64,000 nucleotides of DNA, taken from Haemaphysalis longicornis. Taxonomy: Eukaryota; Arthropoda; Arachnida; Ixodida; Ixodidae. The notes under the pieces were generated by a model, which was not told the DNA's origin, ran no database searches, and saw only the letters and a list, made by a program, of their open reading frames with translations. Shown piece after piece: positions 1-11,061 of the stretch (the first letter of the stretch is position 1; each line of letters begins with the position of its first letter). The stretch is taken from NCBI GenBank assembly GCA_013339765.2, contig CM023454.1, forward strand, positions 37,624,950 through 37,688,949. The letters run 5' to 3'. A program made the position numbers and the translations under genes.

Positions 1-96
1 GAGCAGGCGCCGGCGTCACGAATACCCGTCTTTCGCAAAGGCGCGCTGTCGACAGGTCGGCTGCAGACGGGAGAGGAAGGAATGCGGCGGTGCTAA
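1..96 (+). CDS. possible 3' end of a terminal coding exon (host gene, partial)
   Basis: The first ~100 bases are clearly more GC-rich than the DNA that follows. Frame 1 is open from the window edge to a TAA at 94-96, giving 31 codons rich in Arg, Gly and Ala, and two polyadenylation signals follow within 45 bases. That combination, a composition break plus stop plus AATAAA, is what the end of a last exon looks like. The product is not recognisable. The other frames are also open for part of this stretch, so the frame choice rests on the stop-to-polyA arrangement only. It could equally be the edge of a GC-rich repeat. Confidence 0.25.
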   Translation, partial: EQAPASRIPVFRKGALSTGRLQTGEEGMRRC

Positions 97-120
97 GCAG
101 CTTACGCTACAAGGGCACTG

Positions 121-141
121 AATAAAATATTTCATAATAAA
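121..141 (+). terminator. tandem polyadenylation signals
   Basis: AATAAA occurs at 121-126 and again at 136-141, followed by a T-rich run at about 143. They lie 25-45 bases after the TAA of the putative terminal exon, the usual place for cleavage and polyadenylation signals. AATAAA is common by chance in AT-rich DNA, so the call depends on the exon being real. Confidence 0.3.
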
Positions 142-3100
142 GGTTTTTTTGCCAATCGATATCATACTTTAAAATTTAATTCTCTATAATCCTTATTTAA
201 AAATGGTAATTGTTACTTCCTAATGTAGTCTTCCACAATAGTTCTTGTATTTGGGAGATTTGGTTCAATTCATAGAAGGGGTAATCCTTAATAAAAATTT
301 CTATTTCGGTTTTGGTAAATAACTATTTCAGCTTTCTGTATATATTGAACACGCTAAAAAGTTCAAGTAGTTTATTTTATTGTGCAGTACTTTCTCAAAG
401 GAGGACTTTTTTCGCAAATTTCCTTTACGAAGGTTATAATTCATAGTACGTCTTTTTTAAATTCTTTCGGCCAGTTGTAACTTCTCTTGAGTTTTATGAA
501 CCATACAAGTAAGGGAATATTCTGAAATGAAAAATGCGTGATACATAAATAGTTTTAGCAATATTATTATCAGGAGATTTGTGTACACAGGCAGCCAACT
601 GACCGACTTAAGTTATGTTTTGTTGACGATTTATGGTAATGATCTCAAAAAAAGTTTCTCGAAATCCAACAAAGCCCAGTTTCTTTTATCTAATTCAACT
701 TGAGACTTCTAAAAAAATCTCGACGCTACAATGTTTTGCTCAAAAATATTGGCAAACCATTTGGGTTTTTGTTTTGCACAGTTTTGTTTCAGTTTCCGGT
801 TACCCAGGTGGATAACGGTTTCAAGTTATCCAGCTTCAATTTAACTGTTTCAAGGACTCTGCAGACACAGAACTACTGGAAACAGAAGGAATATATAAAT
901 AACCAGCCTCAATGGAACTTTCCATTACACTTTCAATCAAAGTCATAAAAGGAAGATTTATCCTGGGCAGAGTTGTTTCATAACTATGGCTACAGTACAG
1001 AAAACGAGGTGCAGCTGTCTCTCTTCCTCTCTGTGTTGTTTCGTTGATACCGGTTATCCTTGCCGATAGTTTTTTGTAGGGTTTAGGCGTGTCTCTTGTA
1101 AACACAGAATAGTATACAGGTGTCTGCAAAATACTTGTAGATGTCATGGCAGTTTCTTGTTAGGGCTGGACGCGTACATCGACAACTTATATATTTCAAG
1201 GTATTCCTAGACTTAGGCTGCTGAGTGTGATTTTGTAAGGGTGGTATTCGAGTGACTAGGCGAAAACACAATCAAAGACCTTCCAAAAAACAACAGTTAT
1301 ATAGGCCAAAGTCGCCTTCGCTCTAAACCAGCAGGATCAAAAAAACATCGAAGGAGAGTTGGGTTTCGTTGTATTGACTTCCATGGCACATAAGTAACAT
1401 ACTCCAATATGAGCCAAAAAAAGCTGTGCGTTGCTTTGTGAATATTATTATGTGTCGTTGACACAACTATACCCAACAAGACGGAGGACAATACCGAGAA
1501 CAGAATGTCAGGCAGAAGTGTTGGAAGATGACAGGAAGACGGGACTGTCCATTCTTGTATGTCACGTCAGAGGGGCCGCATATGCAGAGTGGCTCCAAAG
1601 GTGTGCTTTGCGTCGTAGAGGGGTCTAAATTACCTCAGCCCTCATCGTCGTCTCATCCAAAAAGGTCACCTTTTGTTTTTGGAGTCTGCCATTTGCGCTG
1701 ATCTTGGGTGCTCGCAGCTCGTAAGCGCCGCACCGTTTACGCAAACATCTCTTTTAGCACACTCCCTCTGCTTAGGTGACTAACGCAGCCCACAGAGTGA
1801 CATGCACCAAACATCTTCAGCAAAAATATTATGGAGGCGTTTTCTTTTGATGGGTTAATAGTTTTGTCACGCTTATGAAAATATCTCGTTAGGTGGCAAT
1901 ACACTACCGATGAAACAGGAGCAGCAAAGAAAACCCCTTAAATTTCACCGTTTCCGTTATAAAGCATGCTGGTAGGGCGTGTTCGAAAAAAAACCCACTT
2001 CTGCATTTGGCTTCAGTATATGTGCCCCAGCAGGGAAATGTTTATTGTGCGCCAAAGCGAAGCTATAGGGGCTGTCCAAACAATCAAGTATGCAATCCGC
2101 AATAGTAGGCTTTCATGCGAATAACGTGGAAAACACCGGTCATTGTTATATGCTGTAGTCACTGTGACAAAAAAACCTCGTATCTATCCTTAAAAAGTTA
2201 ATTGTCCTAAATAACATACTAAGAGCTTGTGACTAAGTAACCGTCGTAGAATGGGGGCGCGTCTCCCGGAACCACCCCTCGGGGATAGTTCATTGTTCAT
2301 AAGGCTAATTTCGTTCTGGCTCTGCGTTCCGCCAAGGCATCTGAGGTTGTAGCATCTGGAGGCCACGAGCGTCTGCGCCATATTACCCACACGGGTACAC
2401 TGGCGGATATCTTTGGCATCTTGTAGATTTTGATGACGGGTAAATATATTATTGCCAACAGCTATCCAGCATGGTCATCGGCTTTTTTTCGTAGGCAATC
2501 TCGAAGAAAATATTCGTTGTTTCTTTTGTGAATAGCTTTATTGTAAGCAAAGGCGAGGTCATAGTATTTCGTGCGATGTAGGATGTTTTTAATTCCGATA
2601 CAGAGATTGCATCAGTGCTGGTTTTATTCAGACGTTAGGGTAATCATGCGCCTGGTGGAGCTATGCCGTTTATGCTGGTACAGGATAGAACGTGGTGTTT
2701 TTTTGCGAAGCGCCTTGCATAAGCTCTGCCGAAAGTACCGTTCAGTTTATCGCGTTAAGCCCACAGTGCCCCGCGTATCAGAGTTGAAACGCAGGGTTTC
2801 AGACGCCCGACAGTGACCATATATTGCAATAAGCGAAGTCCATATACCACAGTACCGTCTTTCCTGCCAAAACATTTTTTGTATGTGAGTAGTTAGCAAT
2901 GCACTTTTGGGGTCCCGCTCGCAGCTCAAGAAAAATGACCGCACCCTTGGCTAGCAAGGTGGCAACGCGGAGGAGTCATCAAAATAAAAACAGCGAGTAT
3001 TTTGCCTTTCGACGTAATTTTCGGGCCATTTTCATCTTCAGCAAATGCTGCGAGAATAAATTATCCTCTTGTTTGTCATGTTTGACGCAGCCCACTTGTT

Positions 3101-4276
3101 AGCCTGGCTTGAAATTTTTGTGTACTATATTTGATACAGAAGGCCCTCATTGGTGGCACAATTTTTGTATCGCGTTTTGTACGCGTTGCAATACTGCTTT
3201 CAAGAATAAACATTTTTCCTGTTTGATATTGCCACGGGACAGGACAATCCTCAGTGAACGATGGCCCACCACTAAGGATGACCACGAAGAAGACCTGCGT
3301 CCGCGACGCAGCCAGGACGGGCGCGGTTATGGCTTGTTGTATATAGTTCTTCACCAATATGTAAACACAGCGCTTCATCGCTACATGGTTCGTATCATCT
3401 GCCGCCACGTTACCATATTCTTTCATTTTGGGGCGTTTTGTTTAGAATATATTGAACCAAATTGTCGCTGGAGAAGATGCCAAAAAGTTAGACTGTTTTC
3501 GGAAACTGGCGATAACTGGCGTCCCGAAACCTTCGGAGACCAGCGCTGATGATTGTGCAGACAACAAATTGCGAAAATAATTGCTCATAAGGATTTGTGG
3601 GCTTGTCCACGGACGAATGTCTTACAAAAAGCATGGGGGCACGTCTTTACGGTTCTCAGCTTTCTAACACCTATGTTCTGTTTACCAATTTTTGTCCTAT
3701 ACAAGTTAGGGCACCACAGAATCTAAATATTCTGGAGTAAAAATGGCATGTATACAGCCGACAGCAATGACTTCTTCATATTGCTGAGGTACATTTATGC
3801 CAGTCTATACATTCTTTGGTGTTAAGATGTCAGCACCATATATCTGTATAATAAAAGAACGGCTGATGTGGCTGAGTCTTCATGAAGAGGACAGAGAAGC
3901 ATGATTTTTTTCTCTGGTGTACGTGAAAATTTAATCCACCGGTGTCGACTCAGTGTTTCAGCGCGCCTCTGCTTCACAAAGCAGCCTAAAGACATGTCCA
4001 ATTCTATGAAAATGACTCGCATTGTTTCGCGTAAACAGCTTAAAAATTAGTGTAAATATTCAAATGAATTCCAATATGCCGTTGTGTGTTCTTTCAAAAT
4101 ATTCTAAAGGATTTCTTACTAAGAAACAACACGCAAACGGACGGGAGAGCACAAGTGAAGGTGCACAAATCAACGCTTTTGATGCTCCGTTTCTTTTGTC
4201 CCTTCCGTTCCCGCAGTGTTTTTCGATAAACATGCTTTACGAAGAGAAGCAATGCTGGTCAAGGAAGCAAAACACG

Positions 4277-4345
4277 AAGGACGCAAAACACGAGGATCAC
4301 AAAAGCACCGCTGGCATGTTTTTGCTCGTCGTGTTTTGCGTCCTT
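4277..4345. repeat. perfect 17-bp inverted repeat with a 35-base loop
   Basis: AAGGACGCAAAACACGA at 4277-4293 is matched base for base by its reverse complement at 4329-4345. An extra direct copy of the GCAAAACACGA core sits just upstream at 4268-4278. The loop is 4294-4328. A transcript would form a compact stem-loop. Nothing marks it as a gene; it may be the tip of a small fold-back repeat. Confidence 0.6.
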
Positions 4346-6327
4346 TATTCTGGTTGTTTTAATGCTTTACCAACTAGCACACCTGATGTACTGCGGTTAC
4401 GTCAAGCTTACACGGTTCATTGGCATCTCGAGCCTCTTTAAAGAGGTCTGAGGTTGGTCTGAACTAGACTTGGGCCGTGATACAGCTGAAGCTCTATGAT
4501 AGGTCTTAATCATCCTCTAACTGAGGTGCCTGCCTTCGCTTCTTTTAAATACGCGCGAGCCCTAGACATACCTACTATTATTGTTTCTGACTTTTCTTCC
4601 GTTCTTTTTCTCCTTTGTAATTCTACTAGCTCTATGGCCACATGGAGCTCTTGAGCTGCTTTCTAGCCGCACCGCTCTTGTTACTAGTGTACCCACTCTC
4701 TGGGATCTTCGCACTTAGGCCGAAGCGCTTCACCAGTTCAAATACTTTCCCATCTCTATATCGGGTGTTTAAGAATATACACCAAAAAAATAGACTCGTC
4801 TTGCCGTGCACACCAAGTATTGTCAGTTTCGGGACAACAATAATTCTAACATGAAACTCATTGAACGAGAAGGTGAGTTTATGCTACATAAAATCACAAA
4901 CAATATATATACACTAGACACGGATACAGAGATGGCATTGTTACGAAAATGGTAAAAAGTTCAAACAGACGTATAAAAGCCTCCGTGGGGAACCGAATGG
5001 GCCACAGCATCCGTTTGCTGCTAGAAGATGCGGGTCCCACCTCACATTTCGGTGGAATAGTAGTGGTATTGCAGTGTTTGGAGATACATGTGACGTGTCG
5101 TGTCCACGTGTTCGAATGCGCTCCGAGCTGCCTTCGCAGAATTGCGGGCACATCTGTCTTGAGACGTAGCTGTCTTCTACCCATTTTCGGGGCGACCCGA
5201 CTGGCCTGCAGAGAAGTTATGGAGGTTGTGGTTTCTTTGTAGGAGATCTTTTGGGCACAGCACGGGTGGTGTAGCAGCACCGCCATGCATCTCCATCAGC
5301 CTCCACCCTCCGACTCATTCGGTGTTGTTTTATTGGGGTGTTCTCTTCCGCCGACGTGTGTCTCGGGCAGCTTCCCATTATCTGGCGGCAGGGTGATATC
5401 GTAGTATGGTCGCTTGCGCACGGCATCGCAGCCGCGTGAACGACCTTGGAGCCACGTGCCTTGCGTCTTCTTTATCCTCGTTTTTGTCACGTCTTTTGTT
5501 GTGGTGATCGCTTCCGTCGATACAATTTCTTTGCATGAAAATATTTCGCGGAGCTTGTAAGCTGTGATCAGTTTTGCACATTTGAAGAAGTAGAAACACA
5601 AGTGTATATGACTGAATGTCTTCTATTAATATTATTTTGACTTCCGCTACTTTGTGTTCCAACTTAGGATGTAAGCAAATACCCGGTTGGCTTTGTGCCA
5701 TTACATCCAAACATCATCATCATCAATATGCACGCAAAAAGAAAATACTTATGTAAAAGTTAGGAGAAATACTTGTACTAGTTTTTATAGGGGCACTCAA
5801 ATTATCTTGCGCCTTGCTCAACTGAAACACGTAAAACAGGCAAATACCGAGTGGTTGCGCCAAAGTACGGCTTTTGCCGTAGTCTGGAAAATGCTCTAAA
5901 AGTTACCGGCTATTGTGTATATCAACGTTGTGGAGCCCGCCCTTGTGATGCTAAACAATGGTGTCATGATTGCTGGGTTTTGTGATTTGTAGAAACACTA
6001 TGTGTTTATCTTCAGCTTGTAGCTTCAAGAAATTTGCTGATGCACATCGTTCTGATTGTGGCTGTTTAATCTGGCGGGACCGGAGAAAACTTGGCCTTGG
6101 TTGTAGTTTTACTGGGGCTGCTCAAGTTTTTTTATATGCGTGTTTGAACCATGATTTATTATCCTTAAAGCTGATTTCTATATCACGAACGCATCTTCCA
6201 CAAATTTCATGTCGACAGGGTTAGGAATGGTGGCTTTGTATGTAAGGTCATTTCCTTTTGAGCAGTTTTAAAATATCACCTGGTTGGTGTACACACTTTT
6301 AATTCTTCTGGCTGTGGTTTATCATAC

Positions 6328-6407
6328 CATCCCTAAACACGCATGTTCCGAGTTAAAATATTATAATCATCTCTAAACACGTACGTTGGTATTTAAAATA
6401 GACTATC
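6328..6407. repeat. 40-bp tandem duplication, two copies
   Basis: CATCCCTAAACAC at 6328 recurs as CATCTCTAAACAC at 6368, and the bases that follow each remain alignable with scattered differences (both run through a GTTNNNNTTAAAATA-like tail). The period is 40. Two copies only; diverged. Confidence 0.5.
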
Positions 6408-8143
6408 TGTAATAAAAACCAAAACTCCGTATATATTTATCACCAATATTAAGCGTACTGCTCATTGGTAACTAAAATGTATTATTTATGGAGTTTTCAT
6501 AATTAGTGAGTAGACACCAAATCCCCAACACCATTTGCACGTTAAAAAGGATCAAGACTGTTCCAATTATTAGAATTTGCTCTTTGTTTAGACCGTCACC
6601 TCTACCAACCCCTACGTGGGACACATGTGTAAACAGATGCACTTTACGTTTATTGTTTTGAAATACTCTTGGAGGGCTGGTCCTTGTTTATTTGATGTTT
6701 TGCACATTTTGTTACTCGTGTTTGCCCTGTTCTTTTCATTATACTCAGGGATAAAGAGTTTATTGCTGCCCATTTTGGGCTGGTATTACAAGAAGAAGTT
6801 AAAGACTCCACAGCATTTCAAGTGGGTGAAATGTTTGTTGGGGAAAGAAATGTCACATGGTTAAGTAGTGAAACTTTAGCGGACCGTAGGCGTGGCCAAT
6901 GGGACGTGTTGAAACGCGAATATAATATATTACGCCAAAAATACCAATACCTCTGCGCAGCCCACGTGCAAACTCCAGCTGACCATTTACACCCTACAGC
7001 CAAGTTGTGAAATGGCACATTCACATTATTATTCAATAAAGGGATTTGTATCATGCGGTATTATGGGGCGCAGCTAGGTCCACACCAATAATTTTACAAC
7101 TTGAACAAGTAGAATCAGCCATCTCTATATATTAGCTATCAATGTGCCTCATTTCTGTACATCTGTTTCCCTCTACATCTATATTTTGCATGATGCGTCG
7201 TGCTACAAACTATAAAATACCGTTTTCATACAAGACGTCGACTAATAAAGCATGAGAAAACCGCTCCTTCTAACTGAAACACATGGGTAAAATATTGAAA
7301 CCAATTCGATTTCTGCAGAGCGGTAGAGGGAAAAGGTACCATTGTAAAATCATTTTACTTAAAATACAAAACATTCTATTCCAGCATAAATTGACCTACC
7401 ATTACTGAACTGGGGCTGTAATCATGCTTATCAGTGCACAATAAAGAAGACAGAAAGTAGGAGGTCATACCGCAGTTTACTAAGCCCCATATGAGGTACT
7501 TTTTAACCTCCGTGTCAACCTCATTTTAAATGCCTCAATTTCGCGCTATCATGAACACAAGGTTAGAGGGAAATTTTTTGTTGTGAACTTGGCCTTACCG
7601 TGTTGTTAATCTGGAACAAAGCATGATTGCCCCTTTAGCGCCTTTTGTAGTACTAAGATGTTCCTATGCAACTTGAGCTGGATCGACATAATCTGCGTTG
7701 TTCGCCTAAGTTGGTCGAACTTTGGAGGGAATGTAGGAAAAGAGAATCTGTGATGAGCCGTGGCTAAAAAAAAGGAGAACATTTAGTGTTTACCTCGGGA
7801 CTATTGACCCAGTATTTAAGGAAATATTTCTCATTTCTTCTCAGGCGTTCAAAGACAGTCTCTAGGCTTCCTCATCCCTCTTATGCGTATTGTTCGCATT
7901 CAGACGGCCATTGCCTAGTAATACTGGCAGGGTCCATCAAAGGTCCTTCAGCACAAGCAAACCAATGAGACTCTTATTCACCAGCTGTACATTTGGTGTT
8001 CTCATCCTCCGTCACGTTGCGCACAAATAACTCGACCTCCCGTGTTTGTAATTGTTTTAAAGAATGCCGTTCTACAAATATGGCGCTTTTGTTGCTTTTG
8101 TCTTTTGTGGGTCATCTACAAGTGAACAAACTAGAATTTTCTA

Positions 8144-8295
8144 GAACAAAATTATCCCTAGTAAGTTAAATCTATTTCTTGTACAAGCGGATTTTAAACA
8201 CACAACAGTGGATTTCCCGGAATCAAATTATGCCTAGTAAGTCCGATTTATGTCTTGTACAGGCATATATAAACCGACAACAGTGGACAATTGCT
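8144..8295. repeat. 76-bp tandem duplication, two copies
   Basis: Copy one (8144-8219) and copy two (8220-8295) align without gaps. Shared blocks include CCTAGTAAGT, TTCTTGTACA/TGTCTTGTACA and ACAACAGTGGA near the end of each unit, at a constant offset of 76. Divergence is moderate, so the duplication is not recent. The 66-codon ORF over it (8179-8379) is a by-product of the repeat. Confidence 0.65.
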
Positions 8296-8538
8296 ATAAA
8301 GATAGAAATATGTGCTAGTCTGTATTCTCGCAGACATAACTCCGTTGCTCGCAAGTGGACTGCCAAGAGTACTGAGTAAACTCCCAACCCTTTTTATTCA
8401 GAAGCTAACTGTACAATAGTGTTGCTTTCTGGCTTAAGTTGCTATATCTTCTATGGTCCCTGGTGATTGGGACCTACAACCGTTCCTGACTGTTATGTTG
8501 AATTTCTGGTGGCTGAGTTATTTAATAGACTCGCAAAA

Positions 8539-8934
8539 CTATTCCGCCGCTTTACCAAACACGCTGCTTAAATAATGTGCAATATAACATCTTGTTTTGC
8601 GTTCGTCAATCTGGATGGGAGCCCTAAATTTTTCAACGGCCCTATAAATTAGTCCGGCGTATCCAAAAAGAAAAAAGTTTCTAAACTCCAAATAACCATT
8701 TACAACACTGGGCAAACTTTCTATTATAGCCAACGGTTGGTCATTTTCAAAATTTTTTCTTCCTGAATATCTGTCACGCTGCACCCATTCAAAGTAGAGA
8801 TAATTAAACCGTAAGTTTTTGTTATGGTAAAAAAACATACTTGCATAACAATTTGGTGCATTAACACTGCCTCTGAGTTTGTGAGCAGCTTGGTCGACAA
8901 AATAAGAAAATACCAATCTTTCCTCGGGTGTAGA
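8539..8934 (-). pseudogene. fragment resembling an M13 (neprilysin-type) metallopeptidase
   Basis: An open frame of about 130 codons on the minus strand, from the codon after a TAG near 8935 to a TAA at 8539. Its second half has the layout that precedes the zinc site in M13 peptidases: SVVNGYLEFRN, where the family has V-N-A-Y-Y-x-x-x-x-N, then a Gly-Leu-Ile segment where the family has P-A-G-I-L, then IAHYLSSVFG where the family has (I/A)HExxHxFD. The zinc-binding HExxH is lost: Glu is Tyr and the second His is Ser. M13 enzymes are type II membrane or secreted zinc endopeptidases, and the family is large in ticks. This would be one exon's worth of a catalytically dead copy or a pseudogene. 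No convincing splice acceptor is visible and no other exon was found nearby. The match is by pattern only. Confidence 0.4.
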
Positions 8935-9009
8935 TAATAGGAACTATCCGGCTAGTGCTACTGGTACCTCACCATCCATGTGAATCGCTACATATAACCA
9001 GTATTGTAT

Positions 9010-10510
9010 TTTTATCTGGTACGAACCGTGCTCGCAGCCAGGGACTTTGTATTAGCTCGGGGCGTGTGAATATGCTGCATTTCAAGAACACCGGCGCGAC
9101 ATCTCAAGGCGCCGTATTGTCTCCGGTATTATTCAATACTGTAATAGCAAAGCTAGTGAAGGGCGCTGCTGCCATCCCAAGGGTTACTGTGACGGCTTAT
9201 GCTGAAGACGTGATAATTCGTACGGAGGCCAATGATCATCCTACGACCGATGCCGCCGTTCAGCGCATGCAGCATACTTTGAATATATTCACGGCCCTTG
9301 TGATGCCCACTGGCATAGAGGTATGAGCAACAAAAATAGCTGTGCGGGGCAAAGCCACAAGCCGCAAACGTATTCATTTGTTTATCGCAATGCAACCCCT
9401 ACAGCCATCTCCAGATGGCGGGATCCGCATACCGGGTTTACTGTTACACGAAAATGGGGAAGCTAAAGAGCAGCTGAGACAGCTCAAACTATTGTGGCAA
9501 CGTCTCCTACGCATAATACGTCGCATCCCAGGCACTTTCAGCAGTGTTTCGCAAGACGTTGCTCGAGGCCCAGTAAAGGAAGTGCTGGTATTTACAGCGG
9601 TCTATGGCGCCAAGTGTTACAAATCTGGCTGAGCACCAAATTCACCAGGTCTTGTATCGGGAGGGGCTGAGGGTTATTGCTTGAGTGCCCCGTCATAATG
9701 GCGTGGAAAAGCTGTATCGCTATGGTACTTTGCCCATGCTTGGGGATACCATCTCTGCGAGCATAGCAGGTGCCAACGACCATCGCCACTTGACACTGTA
9801 GGTAAGCCGCCTGCTACGCCAGCCAGTGAGCGACTACTACATGAGCCACTCATCCATGCGGGCGTGTACCTATGGGAGGACGTAATGATTACACAGCGGC
9901 CACCAGCATCCCGCAAACGTGTTCGTGCTGCTCGTGCGGATCAACATGCCACGCTGTTGTAGGCCACGCAGCACCCGACGCTGCAGAACCGTGGAAATTA
10001 CGTGTGCACGTGGACGCCTCCTGGCAACCTCGCGGGGCCGCTGTGGCACTTGCACCTGTAGCGAAATACCGGAATGAATGCACTGTTTCAGCCTACATCG
10101 TCGAGTCTGTTCCTCCTGCACGGACCACGAGTGCGCGGTATTCAACAAGGACTACGCCTAGCACGTTCCGTTCTACAGACATGCACTCAGCGCACATACC
10201 ACCATGGACACATTAACACCGACAGTGCTGAGGCCTTAAGTTCCCTTAGGATTCCAAGAAACACTCTGCAGCGCACTGAATTAAACGATTATGAAGCTTC
10301 CTGCAGGACACCTTCCACAAGCGCGAGAAAGAGGGTGGATGCCTGGCCAGCAAGGGACCCCGCTAATGAAAGCGCCCTCATGGTGGCCAACGATACATCT
10401 TCGTCGTATAGACGTAAGCCAGGGTAGAGCTTTGCAAGCAGAGCCCTCTTCGATCCTGGTGAGCAGCGCCAGCGTCACGGACATGGCCCCGGCTTTCACC
10501 TAAATTCACG
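9010..10510 (+). mobile_element. non-LTR retrotransposon relic (LINE E): RT palm, connector, RNase H
   Basis: An open stretch (to 9326) carries the RT palm signature: TSQGAVLSPVLFN, followed about 30 residues on by YAED (9198-9209) where active enzymes have YADD. The second catalytic Asp position of the box therefore differs. After a stop the frame resumes at 9342 with the post-RT connector (LKLLWQRLLRIIRRIPG), and further fragments in changing frames reach an RNase H-like segment around 9990-10250 (VHVDASWQPRGAAVALA, then NTDSAEALSSL). A PGQQG near 10345 resembles the family's PGHxG. RT followed by RNase H is the order of I-group LINEs. The 5' part (endonuclease, RT fingers) is absent, stops and frameshifts are frequent, and the element is dead. 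The 3' end is not sharply defined. Confidence 0.75.
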
Positions 10511-10893
10511 AGTACCGAGAACCCGCATACTTCCTCGCCGGGCTTACCCTGCGGTGCCCAGGTTTTGCACAACCGGGCTAGTTCCGGCTTGGCGCCATAA
10601 CTGCTGACATCGTCACAAGGAGGCAGGGAGAGAACATTCACTTCGAGCCACCGGACAAAAGCTCCATGAAAGCAACAACATAACGCCGACTGGTTGTCCG
10701 ACGGCAACCACTTCGGGACACTCTCCTTTTTGCAGACTTCGCAGGACTCTGACACGCTGGACCGGCACCATGTTTCTCCCTTTCTCTCTTGGGCCCCCTT
10801 GAACTTTGCTACGCAAGCCATGTCACAGTGAAACCTGGCCTTGCATACTTCGTCTGGTCGTGCCCGGGCTTTGCCGTACGTTGCACCTAACAA
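10378..10893 (-). CDS. unassigned Cys-rich ORF
   Basis: An ORF of about 170 codons opposite the tail of LINE E. Residues ~15-95 are Cys-rich (CKARFHCDMAC, then CEVCKKE, then three Cys in a row near residue 70), which could be a zinc-binding or disulphide-rich module, but the spacing matches no family I can name. The region past residue ~125 overlaps LINE E on the other strand and is probably spurious. There is no ATG in a good context at the start; the frame opens after a TAA near 10912. It may be an exon, another transposon's ORF, or chance in GC-rich DNA. Confidence 0.2.
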   Translation of the reverse strand: MLGATYGKARARPDEVCKARFHCDMACVAKFKGAQERKGETWCRSSVSESCEVCKKESVPKWLPSDNQSALCCCFHGAFVRWLEVNVLSLPPCDDVSSYGAKPELARLCKTWAPQGKPGEEVCGFSVLVNLGESRGHVRDAGAAHQDRRGLCLQSSTLAYVYTTKMYRWPP

Positions 10894-11002
10894 TGCGTGG
10901 CGTGGGTTGACTTATACGTACAGTGACTTCGGCCATATTGCCGCGGCAAGAATACATTGACGCCGCTCTGGAGCTTCATCTGTGCGGCCTTTATGGCTGG
11001 GC

Positions 11003-11020
11003 CTTATAAACGCCCGCCCT
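11003..11020. promoter_or_regulatory. possible TATA box next to a GC box
   Basis: TTATAAA at 11004-11010 reads as TTTATAA on the minus strand, with CGCCCGCCC at 11011-11019 next to it (GGGCGGGCG on the minus strand, immediately upstream of the TATA in that direction). On the minus strand an ATG lies about 25 bases downstream. On the plus strand an ORF that starts with a hydrophobic segment (11062-11472) begins 52 bases downstream. Either reading would give a plausible core promoter; neither product is recognised. Confidence 0.25.
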
Positions 11021-11061
11021 GCACTCCCCGTTCTCCTGTGGCTTCGGTCCATCATTTATAA

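Larger units (their letters stand above)
142..8138. other. AT-rich intergenic DNA, no gene supported
   Basis: Eight kilobases of AT-rich sequence with only short ORFs on both strands, none showing a recognisable domain. Two ORFs begin with hydrophobic stretches: 4642-4854 (+), whose first ~24 residues resemble a signal peptide, and 6616-6864 (+), with one membrane-like segment near residues 25-50. Neither has supporting splice sites or homology I can name. The overlapping ORFs of 146 codons (3109-3549, +) and 116 codons (3076-3426, -) occupy the same DNA and cannot both be real; neither looks like a protein. The stretch also holds the hairpin at 4277-4345 and the small tandem duplication at 6328-6407, listed separately. 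Confidence 0.6.

Noticed and set aside
3076..3549. Overlapping 116- and 146-codon ORFs on opposite strands
   Set aside because: They occupy the same bases, neither has a domain, and no splice or promoter context supports either.
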